Counted from the stretch's first letter, positions 1-9,525 are shown. The stretch is DNA of 64,000 nt from Streptomyces ureilyticus (GCF_011045025.1 NZ_JAAKZX010000007.1:1-64000), one strand, 5' to 3'. Numbers and translations: made by a program. Notes: generated by a model not told the origin, from the letters alone.

Positions 1-1001
1 GTCACCGGGGCGTGCGGGAGGGGCGGACCGGGGTCCGCGGGCAGGCGGTCGGCCAGGAAGCCGTACGCCCGCCGCAGTTCCGGATCGTCGACGGCCTGCC
101 ACCACTGGTGGACGCCGTACCAGCCGGGTGCGGCCAGGGCCCCGCCGTGATGGCGTACGGACAGACCGGCGGCCAGCACGGCGAAGCGCAACCGTTCTTC
201 GAGGGGCCAGCCGCCGAGGGAGGCCGCGACGAAGCTCGCGCCGAAGACGTCTCCGGCGCCCGTCGCGTCCACGACATCGAGGTCCAGGGCCGGCACATCG
301 GCGTACTCGCCCGTGGTCTGGTCGACGGCGACCGCACCGTCGCGGCCCCGCGTGACCACGGCCACCGGCACCAGTTCGGAGAGCTTGCTGAGCGCAGCGG
401 CTGCGGTGTCGGTGCGGGTGTAGGCCATCGCCTCGGTGTCGTTGGGCAGGAAGGCATGGCACAGGGAGAGCTGGTCGAGGAGGTCGGCGGACCACTGCTG
501 GGTGGGGTCCCAGCCGACGTCCGCGTAGATGTGCGTGCCGTTCGCCGCCGCCTTGGCGAGCCAGGCGCGGGGCTCGGCCTCGATGTGCACGAGGGCGGTG
601 CGCGCGGCGGGCGGGTCGCCCATCAGCGCGTCCTGCGAGTACGGGGGCTCCTGGCCGTGGGTGATCAGGGCCCGGTCGTGGTCGTACGCGAGCGCGACGG
701 TGAGCGGGGTGTGCCAGCCGACTGCCGTACGGGACAGCGAGAGGTCGATGTGCTCCTGGTCCGCGAGGACGTCACGGCAGTACGCGCCGTAGTAGTCGTC
801 CCCGAAGACCGTGGCCAGGGAGGTGTTCAAGCCGAACCTGGCCGCGGCCACGGCCAGATTCGCGATCCCTCCCGGGCCCGCGCCCATCCCCTCGGTCCAG
901 ATCTCCTCGCCGGGAGTCGGCGGCTTGCCCAGACCGGTGAGGACGAGGTCGTAGAAGAGCAGCCCGGTCAGCAGGACATCGGGCTGTTCGTCACCCACCA
1001 C
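1..1001 (-). CDS. PfkB-family carbohydrate kinase (3'-truncated by window edge)
   Basis: Translation from the GTG at 1001 gives a PfkB (ribokinase-like) sugar kinase. The N-terminal signature GAGPGGIANLAVAAARFG and the C-terminal signature DATGAGDVFGASF are both visible; the latter carries the anion hole and the catalytic Asp. A GAGAGG ribosome site sits 8 nt before GTG 1001; a second GTG directly follows. The reading frame stays open to base 1, so the last part of the protein is outside the window. The gene is divergent from the DeoR regulator at 1107, which probably controls it. With the glycosidases next door it probably phosphorylates a released monosaccharide. The sugar cannot be told from sequence. 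Confidence 0.88.
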   Translation of the reverse strand, partial: MVGDEQPDVLLTGLLFYDLVLTGLGKPPTPGEEIWTEGMGAGPGGIANLAVAAARFGLNTSLATVFGDDYYGAYCRDVLADQEHIDLSLSRTAVGWHTPLTVALAYDHDRALITHGQEPPYSQDALMGDPPAARTALVHIEAEPRAWLAKAAANGTHIYADVGWDPTQQWSADLLDQLSLCHAFLPNDTEAMAYTRTDTAAAALSKLSELVPVAVVTRGRDGAVAVDQTTGEYADVPALDLDVVDATGAGDVFGASFVAASLGGWPLEERLRFAVLAAGLSVRHHGGALAAPGWYGVHQWWQAVDDPELRRAYGFLADRLPADPGPPLPHAPV

Positions 1002-1026
1002 GCGCTGTTCCTCTCGTCAAAACCTG

Positions 1027-1099
1027 CAATTCCGTGCACAGGATCGTGCGCGCATCCAGCCAATTTGGCAAGAGTTGAGCAGAACCGAGCATGGAATTG
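1027..1099. promoter_or_regulatory. Divergent promoter region with CAATTCC/GGAATTG inverted repeat
   Basis: The 105-bp gap between the divergent kinase and DeoR genes is less GC-rich than its surroundings. It holds CAATTCC at 1027-1033 and its reverse complement GGAATTG at 1093-1099. Well-separated inverted half-sites between a DeoR-type regulator and its divergent target suggest an operator. This is inference from position only; no -10/-35 pair is clear. Confidence 0.3.
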
Positions 1100-1106
1100 A
1101 TTGCGA

Positions 1107-1877
1107 ATGACGAGTACTGTTCACGGCGTGCTGGCAGAACGACGACACCAACTCATCCTGCGGTCCCTGCGGTCCGGCGGGCCCGCCGCCGTGACCGACC
1201 TCTCGGAACAGCTGGGCGTGAGCCCCGCCACAATCCGCCGCGACCTGGTCAAACTCGAAGAGGACGGCCTCCTCACACGGGTCCACGGCGGGGCCGTCGC
1301 CGAGGAGGGCGACCAGCCCTTCGCCGAGGTCGCGGAGGTGCGCGTATCCGAGAAGGATGCCATCGCCGAGCGGGCCGCAGCGATGATCGAGGACGGCCAG
1401 TCCGTGCTGCTCGACATCGGCACCACCGCCTACCGCCTGGCCCGGCAGCTGCACGGCCGACGCATCACCGTGATCACCAGCAACCTGGTGGTCTACGAGG
1501 AACTCGTGGACGACGAGGGCATCGAACTGGTGCTGCTCGGCGGCATGGTCCGCCGCGAGTACCGCTCCCTGGTCGGCTTCCTCACCGAGGACAACCTGCG
1601 CCAGCTGCGCGCGGACTGGCTCTTCCTCGGCACCAGTGGAGTGCGCCCAGGTGGGCAGGTGATGGACACGACGGTCGTCGAGGTCCCCGTGAAGCGCGCC
1701 ATGATCGCCGCGGCCGACAAGGTCGTCCTGCTCGCGGACCGGGCCAAGTTCCCGGGTACGGGGATGGCGAAGGTCTGCGGACCCGAGGACCTCGACGTGG
1801 TCGTGACCAACGGTCCGGCGGACGCCGGAACCAGGTCCGCACTTGAGGAGGCGGGCGTACGCGTGGTGCAGACATGA
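1107..1877 (+). CDS. DeoR-family transcriptional regulator
   Basis: A 256-aa DeoR-family repressor. The N-terminal winged helix-turn-helix reads AVTDLSEQLGVSPATIRRDL with the following VHGGA wing (about residues 22-58). The C-terminal DeoRC sugar-phosphate sensor contains LDIGTTAYRLA and LLGGMVRREYRSLVG. ATG 1107 is chosen because it gives the usual short N-terminus before the helix-turn-helix; a TTG two codons upstream (1101) is an alternative and neither has a strong ribosome site. It lies divergent from the sugar kinase and 39 nt ahead of the GH4 glycosidase, so it is probably the local regulator, responding to a phosphorylated sugar. Confidence 0.9.
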   Translation: MTSTVHGVLAERRHQLILRSLRSGGPAAVTDLSEQLGVSPATIRRDLVKLEEDGLLTRVHGGAVAEEGDQPFAEVAEVRVSEKDAIAERAAAMIEDGQSVLLDIGTTAYRLARQLHGRRITVITSNLVVYEELVDDEGIELVLLGGMVRREYRSLVGFLTEDNLRQLRADWLFLGTSGVRPGGQVMDTTVVEVPVKRAMIAAADKVVLLADRAKFPGTGMAKVCGPEDLDVVVTNGPADAGTRSALEEAGVRVVQT

Positions 1878-1916
1878 GCTGTGTGGTGCGGACATGAACG
1901 TGGAAAGGGCTGTGGC

Positions 1917-3257
1917 GTGAAGCTGACGATTCTGGGTGGCGGCGGATTCCGGGTGCCACTCGTGTACGGGGCGCTCCTCGGGGACCGCGCCGAGGGCCGC
2001 GTCACCGACGTCGTGCTGCACGATCTGGACGGGGGGCGGCTGTCGGCCGTCGCCCGCGTCCTCGCCGAGCAGGCGGCCGGCGTCCCGGGCGCACCCGCCG
2101 TGACCGCCACCACCGACCTCGACGAAGCGCTGCGCGGCGCCGACTTCGTCTTCTCCGCGATCCGCGTCGGCGGCCTCGAAGGACGCGCGGCCGACGAGCG
2201 GGTCGCCCTCGACCAGGGCGTCCTCGGCCAGGAGACCGTCGGCGCGGGCGGCATCGCGTACGGACTGCGGACGGTGCCCGTCGCCGTCGACGTCGCGCGG
2301 CGCGTGGCCCGGCTCGCCCCCGACGCCTGGGTGATCAACTTCACCAATCCGGCAGGCCTCGTCACCGAAGCCATGTCCCGGCACCTCGGCAACCGTGTGA
2401 TCGGCATCTGCGACTCACCGGTCGGCCTCGGCCGCCGGATCGCCCGGGTCCTCGGCGTCGCGAACCCGCGCGAGGCCTGGATCGACTACGTCGGCCTCAA
2501 CCACCTCGGCTGGGTCCGCGGCCTGCGCGTCGCCGGACGCGACGAACTGCCGCGCCTGCTCGCCGACCCGGACCTGCTCGGCTCCTTCGAGGAGGGCAAA
2601 CTCTTCGGCACCGAGTGGCTCCAGTCCCTGGGCGCGATCCCGAACGAGTACCTGCACTACTACTACTTCAACCGCGAAGCCGTACGCGCCTACCAGGACG
2701 CCGAGAAGACCCGCGGCGCTTTCTTGCGCGACCAGCAGGCCGGTTTCTACGAGGCGATGCGGCGCCCCGATGCCGAGGCCCTCAAGACCTGGGAGAGCAC
2801 CCGGGCCGAGCGCGAGGCCACGTACATGTCCGAGTCCCGGGCCGCGGCGGGCGCCGGCGAGCGCGACGCCGACGACCTCTCCGGCGGCTACGAGAAGGTG
2901 GCCCTCGCCCTGATGCGGGCCATCGCCCGCGACGAGCGCACCACACTGATCCTCAACGTCCGCAACCAGGGCACCCTGTCCGTCCTCGACACGGACGCCG
3001 TCATCGAGGTGCCCTGCCTCGTCGACGCCAACGGCGCGCACCCGGTCGCCGTCGACCCGCTCCCCGACCACGCGACCGGCCTGGTCTGCGCGGTGAAGGC
3101 GGTCGAGCGCCAGGTGCTCGTCGCGGCCCAATCCGGCTCCCGTACGACCGCGGTGAAGGCCTTCGCCCTGCACCCGCTGGTCGACTCCGTGAACGTCGCC
3201 CGTCGTCTCGTCGAGGGCTACACCGCCGAGCACCCTGGCCTGGCGTACCTGAAGTAG
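1917..3257 (+). CDS. Glycoside hydrolase family 4 (6-phospho-beta-glucosidase-like)
   Basis: A 446-aa GH4 enzyme. This family hydrolyses glycosides by an NAD+- and Mn2+-dependent oxidation-elimination route. The N-terminal Rossmann motif is KLTILGGGGFRVPLV. Other family landmarks are NFTNPAGLVTEAM, the metal-site Cys in GICDSPVGLGRR, and the His in GLNHLGW. GTG 1917 is preceded by GGAAAGG at a good distance; an upstream in-frame start at 1881 would add an unconserved N-terminus. Whether the substrate is phosphorylated is not decided by the sequence. The neighbouring PfkB kinase and alpha-mannosidase suggest a pathway for oligosaccharide breakdown, with GH4 acting in the cytoplasm. Confidence 0.88.
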   Translation: MKLTILGGGGFRVPLVYGALLGDRAEGRVTDVVLHDLDGGRLSAVARVLAEQAAGVPGAPAVTATTDLDEALRGADFVFSAIRVGGLEGRAADERVALDQGVLGQETVGAGGIAYGLRTVPVAVDVARRVARLAPDAWVINFTNPAGLVTEAMSRHLGNRVIGICDSPVGLGRRIARVLGVANPREAWIDYVGLNHLGWVRGLRVAGRDELPRLLADPDLLGSFEEGKLFGTEWLQSLGAIPNEYLHYYYFNREAVRAYQDAEKTRGAFLRDQQAGFYEAMRRPDAEALKTWESTRAEREATYMSESRAAAGAGERDADDLSGGYEKVALALMRAIARDERTTLILNVRNQGTLSVLDTDAVIEVPCLVDANGAHPVAVDPLPDHATGLVCAVKAVERQVLVAAQSGSRTTAVKAFALHPLVDSVNVARRLVEGYTAEHPGLAYLK

Positions 3258-3308
3258 TAGACCCTCTGAAGCAGCGCCTGAAGCAGAGCCCTCCGAGGAG
3301 ACCCGCAC

Positions 3309-6300
3309 ATGCATGACGAACGCCGCAGGATCGAGGAGCGCGTCCAGCGCGTCCACGACCAGCGCATCAAGACCGCGCTCTACGCCGCCTCCGTGCCCTT
3401 CGAGGTCGAAGCCTGGCAGGCACCGGGCGAGCCCGTCCCCTTCGAGGAGGCCGCGTCGGCGTCGTACGCGCCCTTCGCGATGGACACCCCCTGGGGCCCG
3501 CCCTGGGGGACGACCTGGTTCCGGATGCGCGGGCAGGTGCCGGCCGAGTGGGCCGGGAGGCGCGTCGAGGCCGTCATCGACCTCGGGTTCATCGGCGACT
3601 GGCCCGGCAACCAGGCCGAGGCGCTCGTCCACCTCGCCGACGGCACCCCGCTCAAGGCCGTCAACCCGCTCAACCAGTACGTGCCGATCGCCAACCCGGC
3701 AACGGGCGGCGAGGAGATCCACTACCTCGTCGAGGCCGCGTCCAACCCGGACATCCTCGCCGACAACTTCTCGCGCCCGACCGTCATGGGCGACGTGCTG
3801 ACCGCAGGCGACAAGCCGATCTACACCTTCCAGCGCGCCGACCTCGCCGTCCTCGACGAGGACGTCTTCCACCTCGACCTGGACCTCCAGGTGCTGCGCG
3901 AACTGATGGTCCACCTCGAAGAGCACGACCCGCGGCGCCACGAGATCCTGCACACCCTTGACCGGGCCATGGACACCGTGGACCTGGACGACGTCTCCGG
4001 CAGCGCCGCCGCGGTCCGCGAGGTGCTCGCCCCCGCCCTGGCCAAGCCCGCGCACGCCAGCGCCCACACCGTCTCCGGCGTCGGCCACGCGCACATCGAC
4101 TCGGCCTGGCTGTGGCCCATCCGCGAGACCAAGCGCAAGACGTCCCGCACCTTCTCGAACGTCACGGCGCTGGCCGACGAGTACGAGGACTTCATCTTCG
4201 CCTGCTCGCAGGCCCAGCAGTACGAGTGGGTGCGCGACAACTACCCCCAGGTGTGGGAGCGGATCAAGAAGTCCGTCGAGAAGGGCCAGTGGGCGCCGGT
4301 CGGCGGCATGTGGGTCGAGGCCGACGGCAACCTGCCCGGCGGCGAGGCCATCGCCCGCCAGCTCGTGCACGGCAAGAAGTTCTTCATGGAGCACTTCGGC
4401 GTCGAGACCAAGGGCGTGTGGCTGCCGGACTCCTTCGGCTACACCGCCGCCTATCCGCAGCTCGCCAAGCTCGCGGGCAACGACTGGTTCCTCACCCAGA
4501 AGATCTCCTGGAACCAGACGAACAAGTTCCCCCACCACACCTTCTGGTGGGAGGGCATCGACGGCACCCGCATCTTCACCCACTTCCCGCCGGTCGACAC
4601 CTACAACGCCCGGTTCAGCGGCGACGAGATGGCCCGCGCCGTCCGCAACTACCAGGAGAAGGGCGGCGGTACGCGCTCCCTGGCCCCCTTCGGCTGGGGC
4701 GACGGCGGCGGCGGCCCCACCCGCGAGATCATGGAACGCGCCCGGCGCCTCGCGGACCTGGAGGGCTCGGCGAAGGTCGTCGTGGAGCACCCCGACAAGT
4801 TCTTCGCGGACGCCCGCGAGGAGTACCCCGACGCCCCCGTCTGGGTCGGCGAGCTCTACCTGGAGCTGCACCGCGCCACCTACACCTCCCAGGCCCGCAC
4901 CAAGCAGGGCAACCGGCGCAGCGAACACCTCCTGCGCGAGGCCGAGCTGTGGGCCACCACCGCCGCCCTGAACGCGCCGGGCTACTCCTACCCGTACGAA
5001 AAGCTCGACCGCCTCTGGAAGACAGTCCTGCTCCACCAGTTCCACGACATCCTGCCGGGCTCGTCGATCGCCTGGGTGCACCGGGAGGCGGAGGCGGAGT
5101 ACGCGCGGGTCGCTCAGGAGGTCCAGGCCCTCACGGGCGAGGCCGTGGCGGCGCTCGGCTCGGGTGAGACGCGGGTGTTCAACACGAGCCCGTGCGACCG
5201 CGCAGAGGTCGTACGCACCTCGGTAGGCGTCCCGATGTACACCGAGGTCCCCGCCAACGGCAGCGCGCCCCTCGGCGCGGGCGAACCCCCGCACCCGGTG
5301 ACGGTCACCGAAGGCCGAGTCCTGGACAACGGCCTCGTACGAGTCGAGGTGGCCGACGACGGCACCCTCTCCTCCGTACGCGACCTGCGGTCAGACCGAG
5401 AAGTCCTAGCCGCCCAAGGCAATTTGCTCCGCCTCCACACCGACCTCCCCAACTACTGGGACGCCTGGGACATCGACAAGCACTACAAGAACCGCTACAC
5501 GGACCTCCTGGACGCCGAGTCCGTCACGGTGATCGAAGAGGACCCCCTCCTCGCGGCGATCCGCGTAGACCGAGCCTTCGGCAAGGGCTCACGCATCACG
5601 CAAACCATCACCGTCCGCGCGGGCAGCCCCCGTATCGACATCGAGACGGAGATCGACTGGCACGAGACGGAGAAGATCCTCAAGGCGGCCTTCCCGGTGG
5701 ACATCCGGGCCGCGCACTCCTCCGCCGAGATCCAGTTCGGCCACATCCAGCGCCCCACGCACACCAACACCAGCTGGGAGTCGGCCCGTTTCGAGGTCTG
5801 CAACCACCGCTGGGTGCACATCGGCGAACCCGGCTACGGAGTCGCGGTCATCAACGACTCCACCTACGGCCACGACGTCTCCCGCACGGTCCGCGAGGAC
5901 GGCGGTACGACCACCACGGTCCGCCTCAGCCTGGTCCGCGCCCCGCGCATCCCCGACCCGGAGGCCGACCAGGGCAAGCACCGCTTCACGTACGCGCTGC
6001 TGCCGGGCGCGACGATCGAGGACACGGTGGCGGAGGGCTACGCACTCAACCTGCCCCTGCGGGTGGCCGATTCGGCCGGCGCGGCCGAGCCGGTGGTGAG
6101 CGTCGAGGGCGAGGGCGTCACCGTCGAGGCGGTCAAGCTCGCCGACGACGAGTCCGGCGACGTCGTCGTACGCCTCTACGAGTCCTGCGGCGGCCGCGCC
6201 CAGGGCACCCTGCGCACCGGCTTCCCGCTGGCCGGGGCCCAGGTCACCGACCTTCTGGAGCGGCCCCTCGCCGAGGCGGACGTTGAGGCCGGCGGGGTCG

Positions 6301-6359
6301 CCGTGTCGCTGCGTCCCTTCGAGGTGCAGACCCTGCGGCTGTCACGGCGGAATGACTGA
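3309..6359 (+). CDS. Alpha-mannosidase, glycoside hydrolase family 38
   Basis: A 1016-aa GH38 enzyme, of full family length (about 1000 aa). The metal-binding catalytic core begins with GVGHAHIDSAWLWPIRET (about residue 260). The nucleophile Asp lies in WLPDSFGYTAAYPQ, followed by WNQTNKFPHHTFWW and the FHDILPGSSI motif (about residue 580). The C-terminal half is the beta-sandwich region of the family. No signal peptide is visible, so it acts inside the cell. GAGGAG lies 7 nt before ATG 3309. It follows GH4 by 51 nt and is probably cotranscribed. The likely role is trimming of alpha-mannosides taken up from fungal, plant or actinobacterial glycans. Confidence 0.95.
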   Translation: MHDERRRIEERVQRVHDQRIKTALYAASVPFEVEAWQAPGEPVPFEEAASASYAPFAMDTPWGPPWGTTWFRMRGQVPAEWAGRRVEAVIDLGFIGDWPGNQAEALVHLADGTPLKAVNPLNQYVPIANPATGGEEIHYLVEAASNPDILADNFSRPTVMGDVLTAGDKPIYTFQRADLAVLDEDVFHLDLDLQVLRELMVHLEEHDPRRHEILHTLDRAMDTVDLDDVSGSAAAVREVLAPALAKPAHASAHTVSGVGHAHIDSAWLWPIRETKRKTSRTFSNVTALADEYEDFIFACSQAQQYEWVRDNYPQVWERIKKSVEKGQWAPVGGMWVEADGNLPGGEAIARQLVHGKKFFMEHFGVETKGVWLPDSFGYTAAYPQLAKLAGNDWFLTQKISWNQTNKFPHHTFWWEGIDGTRIFTHFPPVDTYNARFSGDEMARAVRNYQEKGGGTRSLAPFGWGDGGGGPTREIMERARRLADLEGSAKVVVEHPDKFFADAREEYPDAPVWVGELYLELHRATYTSQARTKQGNRRSEHLLREAELWATTAALNAPGYSYPYEKLDRLWKTVLLHQFHDILPGSSIAWVHREAEAEYARVAQEVQALTGEAVAALGSGETRVFNTSPCDRAEVVRTSVGVPMYTEVPANGSAPLGAGEPPHPVTVTEGRVLDNGLVRVEVADDGTLSSVRDLRSDREVLAAQGNLLRLHTDLPNYWDAWDIDKHYKNRYTDLLDAESVTVIEEDPLLAAIRVDRAFGKGSRITQTITVRAGSPRIDIETEIDWHETEKILKAAFPVDIRAAHSSAEIQFGHIQRPTHTNTSWESARFEVCNHRWVHIGEPGYGVAVINDSTYGHDVSRTVREDGGTTTTVRLSLVRAPRIPDPEADQGKHRFTYALLPGATIEDTVAEGYALNLPLRVADSAGAAEPVVSVEGEGVTVEAVKLADDESGDVVVRLYESCGGRAQGTLRTGFPLAGAQVTDLLERPLAEADVEAGGVAVSLRPFEVQTLRLSRRND

Positions 6360-6400
6360 TCCCGTTTTCCATGAAGAATTAAGAAACGGGTAAGAAGCCA

Positions 6401-6431
6401 GGTCACGGCGGGTTTTCGGCCCGCCGTGACC
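6401..6431 (+). terminator. Strong hairpin terminator after the GH38 gene
   Basis: A perfect 12-bp stem, GGTCACGGCGGG (6401-6412) with CCCGCCGTGACC (6420-6431), and a 7-nt loop, 41 nt past the mannosidase stop. A weaker pair CCCGTTT (6361-6367) / AAACGGG (6384-6390) lies just before it. No long U tract follows, which is normal for Streptomyces terminators. Confidence 0.7.
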
Positions 6432-6523
6432 ACGGCCTGTTGCCTTTACGACACCTGAAGTTCGCCCGGTACCCCTGGGATGGCGCGGCAAGGCGTAGGT
6501 GAGAGAAAAAGAGGGGTGTCACC

Positions 6524-7399
6524 GTGCGGGACCCACGTATCTCGGCGATCCGCAAAGGGCTGAAGCGCCGCGGGAGACTGATGGCCCAGGCGGTGAGCCC
6601 GCCCCGCCGGAGCCTCGACGCCATGCCCATGCAGCGGACCCCGAAGAACGCGTACGTCGCCCCGCGTGCCCCGCGCCTGGTCGACTCCCCGGTCTTCGTC
6701 CTGTCCTCGGTGCGCTCCGGCTCGACCCTGCTGCGCGTCCTGCTGAACAGCCACTCCAAGATCCGCGCCCCGCACGAGATGCATCTGCGCACCCTCCACG
6801 TCCACCTGGCCCGTGACTTCACGGCCGACGCCATGAAGGCGCTGGAGCTGGACAAGGACGAGCTGGAACACGTCCTGTGGGACCGCGTGCTCCATCTGGA
6901 GCTCACCCGCAGCGGCAAGGCGATCATCGTCGACAAGACGCCGCCGAACACCCTCATCTGGCCCCGGCTGCAACGATGTTGGCCCGACGCCCGCTACATC
7001 GTCCTGCTCCGCCACCCGGGCGCGGTCGTCACCTCCCTCACCAACCGTCGCGCCGACCCGGACCATGAACAGATCCGCCGTGAGGTCCTCGACTACAGCG
7101 AGAGGCTGGAGGAGGCCCGGCAGCAGCTCACCGGCGCCCACGTGATCACGTACGAGGAGCTCACCGCGGACCCCGAGACGGTCACCCGGGGCCTGTGCGA
7201 CTACCTCAAGGTTCCCTGGGAGCCGGGGATGCTCGAGTACGGCAAGAAGGACCACGGCACCTTCCGCCCCCAGCTCGGCGACTGGAGCGAGACCATCAAG
7301 TCGGGCCGCATCCAGTCCGCCCGCCCGGCCGACCCGGGGGCCGAACTGTCGCCGCGACTGGTCGAGTTGGCGCGCGAGTGGGGGTACCCGGTCGACTGA
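6524..7399 (+). CDS. Sulfotransferase family protein
   Basis: A 291-aa PAPS-dependent sulfotransferase. The 5'-phosphosulfate-binding loop is VLSSVRSGSTLLRVLLNSH (about residues 63-81) and the 3'-phosphate-binding segment is RYIVLLRHPGAVVTSL (about 157-172). The ITYEELTADPETV segment is also typical of the family. GTG 6524 has GAGGGG upstream. The acceptor is unknown. The next genes are an ATP-grasp ligase on the opposite strand and a phosphopantetheinyl transferase, so a small secondary-metabolite function is possible, but no clear biosynthetic core enzyme is present here. Confidence 0.87.
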   Translation: MRDPRISAIRKGLKRRGRLMAQAVSPPRRSLDAMPMQRTPKNAYVAPRAPRLVDSPVFVLSSVRSGSTLLRVLLNSHSKIRAPHEMHLRTLHVHLARDFTADAMKALELDKDELEHVLWDRVLHLELTRSGKAIIVDKTPPNTLIWPRLQRCWPDARYIVLLRHPGAVVTSLTNRRADPDHEQIRREVLDYSERLEEARQQLTGAHVITYEELTADPETVTRGLCDYLKVPWEPGMLEYGKKDHGTFRPQLGDWSETIKSGRIQSARPADPGAELSPRLVELAREWGYPVD

Positions 7400-7430
7400 C
7401 CGGGCACGGGGGCGCGGGGTGGTGTGGAGA

Positions 7431-8555
7431 TCACGCAGGCGTGGCGGCCGGCTCCGAAGCGGGGGCGGGGACGGCCGGCAGCGACGGCCGGCGGTCGTCC
7501 AGGCACGGCTGTGGCTGCGGCTGCGGCACGGACACCGCACGCACCGGGCGGGGACCAGCGACCACCGCGTAGTCCCGGCCCAGGAACGGCGGAACCAGTT
7601 CGCCCGGGTCCTCGCCGAGCGCCAGCCGCACCGCCGCCCATGGGGCGTTGAGGCCGCACTGGGAGAGCTGGTGAAGACCGCCGGCCGGGCGTGTGTTGAC
7701 GTCCATGAGCACTGGCTGGTCCCCGTACATACGGAACTGCACGTTCGTGAGGTAGTGCAGATCGAAGGACCGGGCGATGAGCCGCGCCGGCTCGATGAAG
7801 GACGGCTGCAGCGTGAAGCCGCGCCGACGGCCGTTCTTGGTCCGGCCCACCGCCATCCGCACCCGTCCGTCCGGCCCGGTCAGACAGTCGACGGACACCT
7901 CCGGCTCTTCCAGGCGCGGCATCACCAGCCAGTCGACGGGGCCGTCGGCCTGCCGCAGCGCGTCTACGACGAGATTCAGCGGCACGTACGGGCTGGGAAA
8001 GCCGTTGAGGTGCATAAGTGAGAAGGGGGAGCGCGTGATGATGCGGAAGCCGACTCCGCCCGCCCCCGCGGCCGGCTTGAAGCAGGCCTTGTGGCCGTCC
8101 GCCTCCAAGGCGTCGACCGCCGCGACGAGTTCTTCCTCGGTACGCACGCGCCACCAGGGCGGCACCGGCAGCCCGAGCGCCCGCACCGCCTCGTACGCGG
8201 TCACCTTGTCCTGGAAGGTCGTCACGGCCTCGGCGGGCGGCGCCAGCAGAGCCGTACCGACCGCGGCGAACTCCTCGCGATGCGCGGCGACCGCCGCCTG
8301 GTGCAGCACCGGAACGAACACGTCGATGGAGTGCCGGGCGCACTGATCGAGGGCGTACTCGACGTACGCGGCCGGGGACAGCCCCTCCGGTTCCAGTGCC
8401 GCGGTGTCGGCGGCGGCCAGGATGGGGGAGTCGGGGTCGCCGTGCGTCGCATGGATCTCGACCGGACGGCCGCTGGGATTCTCCCGCAGCTGATCCATGA
8501 AGAACACGTTCTCCGCGTACGTGCGGTTGAGCCAGACGCGTACGCGAGAGACCAT
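7431..8555 (-). CDS. ATP-grasp domain protein
   Basis: A 374-aa protein with the ATP-grasp fold of carbamoyl-phosphate-synthase-like ligases. Visible landmarks are the FQDKVTAYEAVRALGLPVPPW entry segment, the Lys/Gly-rich ATP loop ACFKPAAGAGGVGFRI, the LEEPEVSVDCLTG strand, and the metal site PVLMDVNTRPAGGLHQL with Asp and Asn. The last 45 residues are a Pro-rich tail. GAAAGGA precedes ATG 8555. It is divergent from the phosphopantetheinyl transferase and convergent with the sulfotransferase. Members of this fold join a carboxylate to an amine or thiol through an acyl-phosphate; the substrates here are unknown. Confidence 0.85.
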   Translation of the reverse strand: MVSRVRVWLNRTYAENVFFMDQLRENPSGRPVEIHATHGDPDSPILAAADTAALEPEGLSPAAYVEYALDQCARHSIDVFVPVLHQAAVAAHREEFAAVGTALLAPPAEAVTTFQDKVTAYEAVRALGLPVPPWWRVRTEEELVAAVDALEADGHKACFKPAAGAGGVGFRIITRSPFSLMHLNGFPSPYVPLNLVVDALRQADGPVDWLVMPRLEEPEVSVDCLTGPDGRVRMAVGRTKNGRRRGFTLQPSFIEPARLIARSFDLHYLTNVQFRMYGDQPVLMDVNTRPAGGLHQLSQCGLNAPWAAVRLALGEDPGELVPPFLGRDYAVVAGPRPVRAVSVPQPQPQPCLDDRRPSLPAVPAPASEPAATPA

Positions 8556-8829
8556 TCAGGCCGTCCTTTCAAGGTTCGCGGGCACGGCGAAGCAGGCCGA
8601 GCCCGGCCAGGGAGTGTGGAGGTACACAAAACCGCCGTTCGGAAACGGTGAGCGCGCGGTTGTGTAGGGCCGATCATAGGGGCTTCCGGGCATGATCGCT
8701 GCTACGTCCTTGTTACGGATTACGCCCCGCCCTGGTACGGCCTCACACTGCGGTGCGGCACCCTGCTCACCGCGGACCGGCACCGCTGGGTACGCTGCCT
8801 CGCATTCTGCCGATGGAGGTTCGGATCCA

Positions 8830-9525
8830 GTGATCGAGGAGTTACTCCCGGACGCGGTCGTGACCGTGGAAGCGAACGGTGACGAACCGGTCGAGGGCGC
8901 GGCCTTGTATCCCGAGTATCCCGAGGAGCAGGCGCTGATCGCGCGGGCCGTGGAGAAGCGGCGCCGCGAGTTCACCGTCGTACGCGCCTGTGCCCGGCGT
9001 GCGATGGACAAGCTCGGCGTTCCCCCGCAGCCCGTGCTGACCGGTGACCGCGGGGCCCCGCAATGGCCCGATGGACTGATCGGCAGCATGACGCACTGCG
9101 AGGGCTACGCCGCCGCGGCACTGGCCCGCGCCACCGACCTGGCCTCCCTCGGCATCGACGCGGAGCCCCATCTGCCGCTCCCGGACGGCGTGTTGCCCTC
9201 CGTGTCCCTGCCCGCCGAGGACGCCCGGCTGCGCGCGCTCGCCGCCGAGCACCCCGCGGTCCACTGGGACCGGCTCCTGTTCAGCGCCAAGGAGTCGGTC
9301 TACAAGGCGTGGTTCCCCCTCACCCGGAAGTGGCTGGACTTCACGGAGGCGGACATAGAGGTCGGCCTGGCTCCAGGGCACACCACCTCGGGTGTCTTCC
9401 GCGCCCGGCTCCTGGTGCCGGGCCCGGTGGTGGACGGCCGCCGCGTCGAGCACTTCGACGGTCGCTGGACGGTGGGCCGGGGTCTTGTGGCGACCGCGGT
9501 GACCGTCTCGTACGACGGTGGCTGA
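8830..9525 (+). CDS. 4'-phosphopantetheinyl transferase (Sfp/EntD type), with TTA codon
   Basis: A 231-aa Sfp/EntD-type enzyme that moves phosphopantetheine from CoA to carrier-protein serines in polyketide, peptide and siderophore synthesis. Motifs seen are GSMTHCEGYAAAA, the Mg2+-binding LGIDAEPHLPL, and LLFSAKESVYKAW with the catalytic Lys-Glu pair. GTG 8830 has GGAGG about 10 nt upstream; an in-frame ATG at 8692 lacks a site and would add unconserved sequence. Codon 5 (8842-8844) is TTA, read in Streptomyces by the developmentally controlled bldA tRNA, so translation may be limited to differentiating cells. It is monocistronic and divergent from the ATP-grasp gene. Confidence 0.93.
   Translation: MIEELLPDAVVTVEANGDEPVEGAALYPEYPEEQALIARAVEKRRREFTVVRACARRAMDKLGVPPQPVLTGDRGAPQWPDGLIGSMTHCEGYAAAALARATDLASLGIDAEPHLPLPDGVLPSVSLPAEDARLRALAAEHPAVHWDRLLFSAKESVYKAWFPLTRKWLDFTEADIEVGLAPGHTTSGVFRARLLVPGPVVDGRRVEHFDGRWTVGRGLVATAVTVSYDGG

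Noticed and set aside
2415..5294. Very long minus-strand open frame opposite the GH4 and GH38 genes
   Set aside because: Its translation is low-complexity (Gly/Val/Asp/Arg-rich) with no domain, and it mirrors two well-supported genes. It is a shadow frame of high-GC coding DNA.
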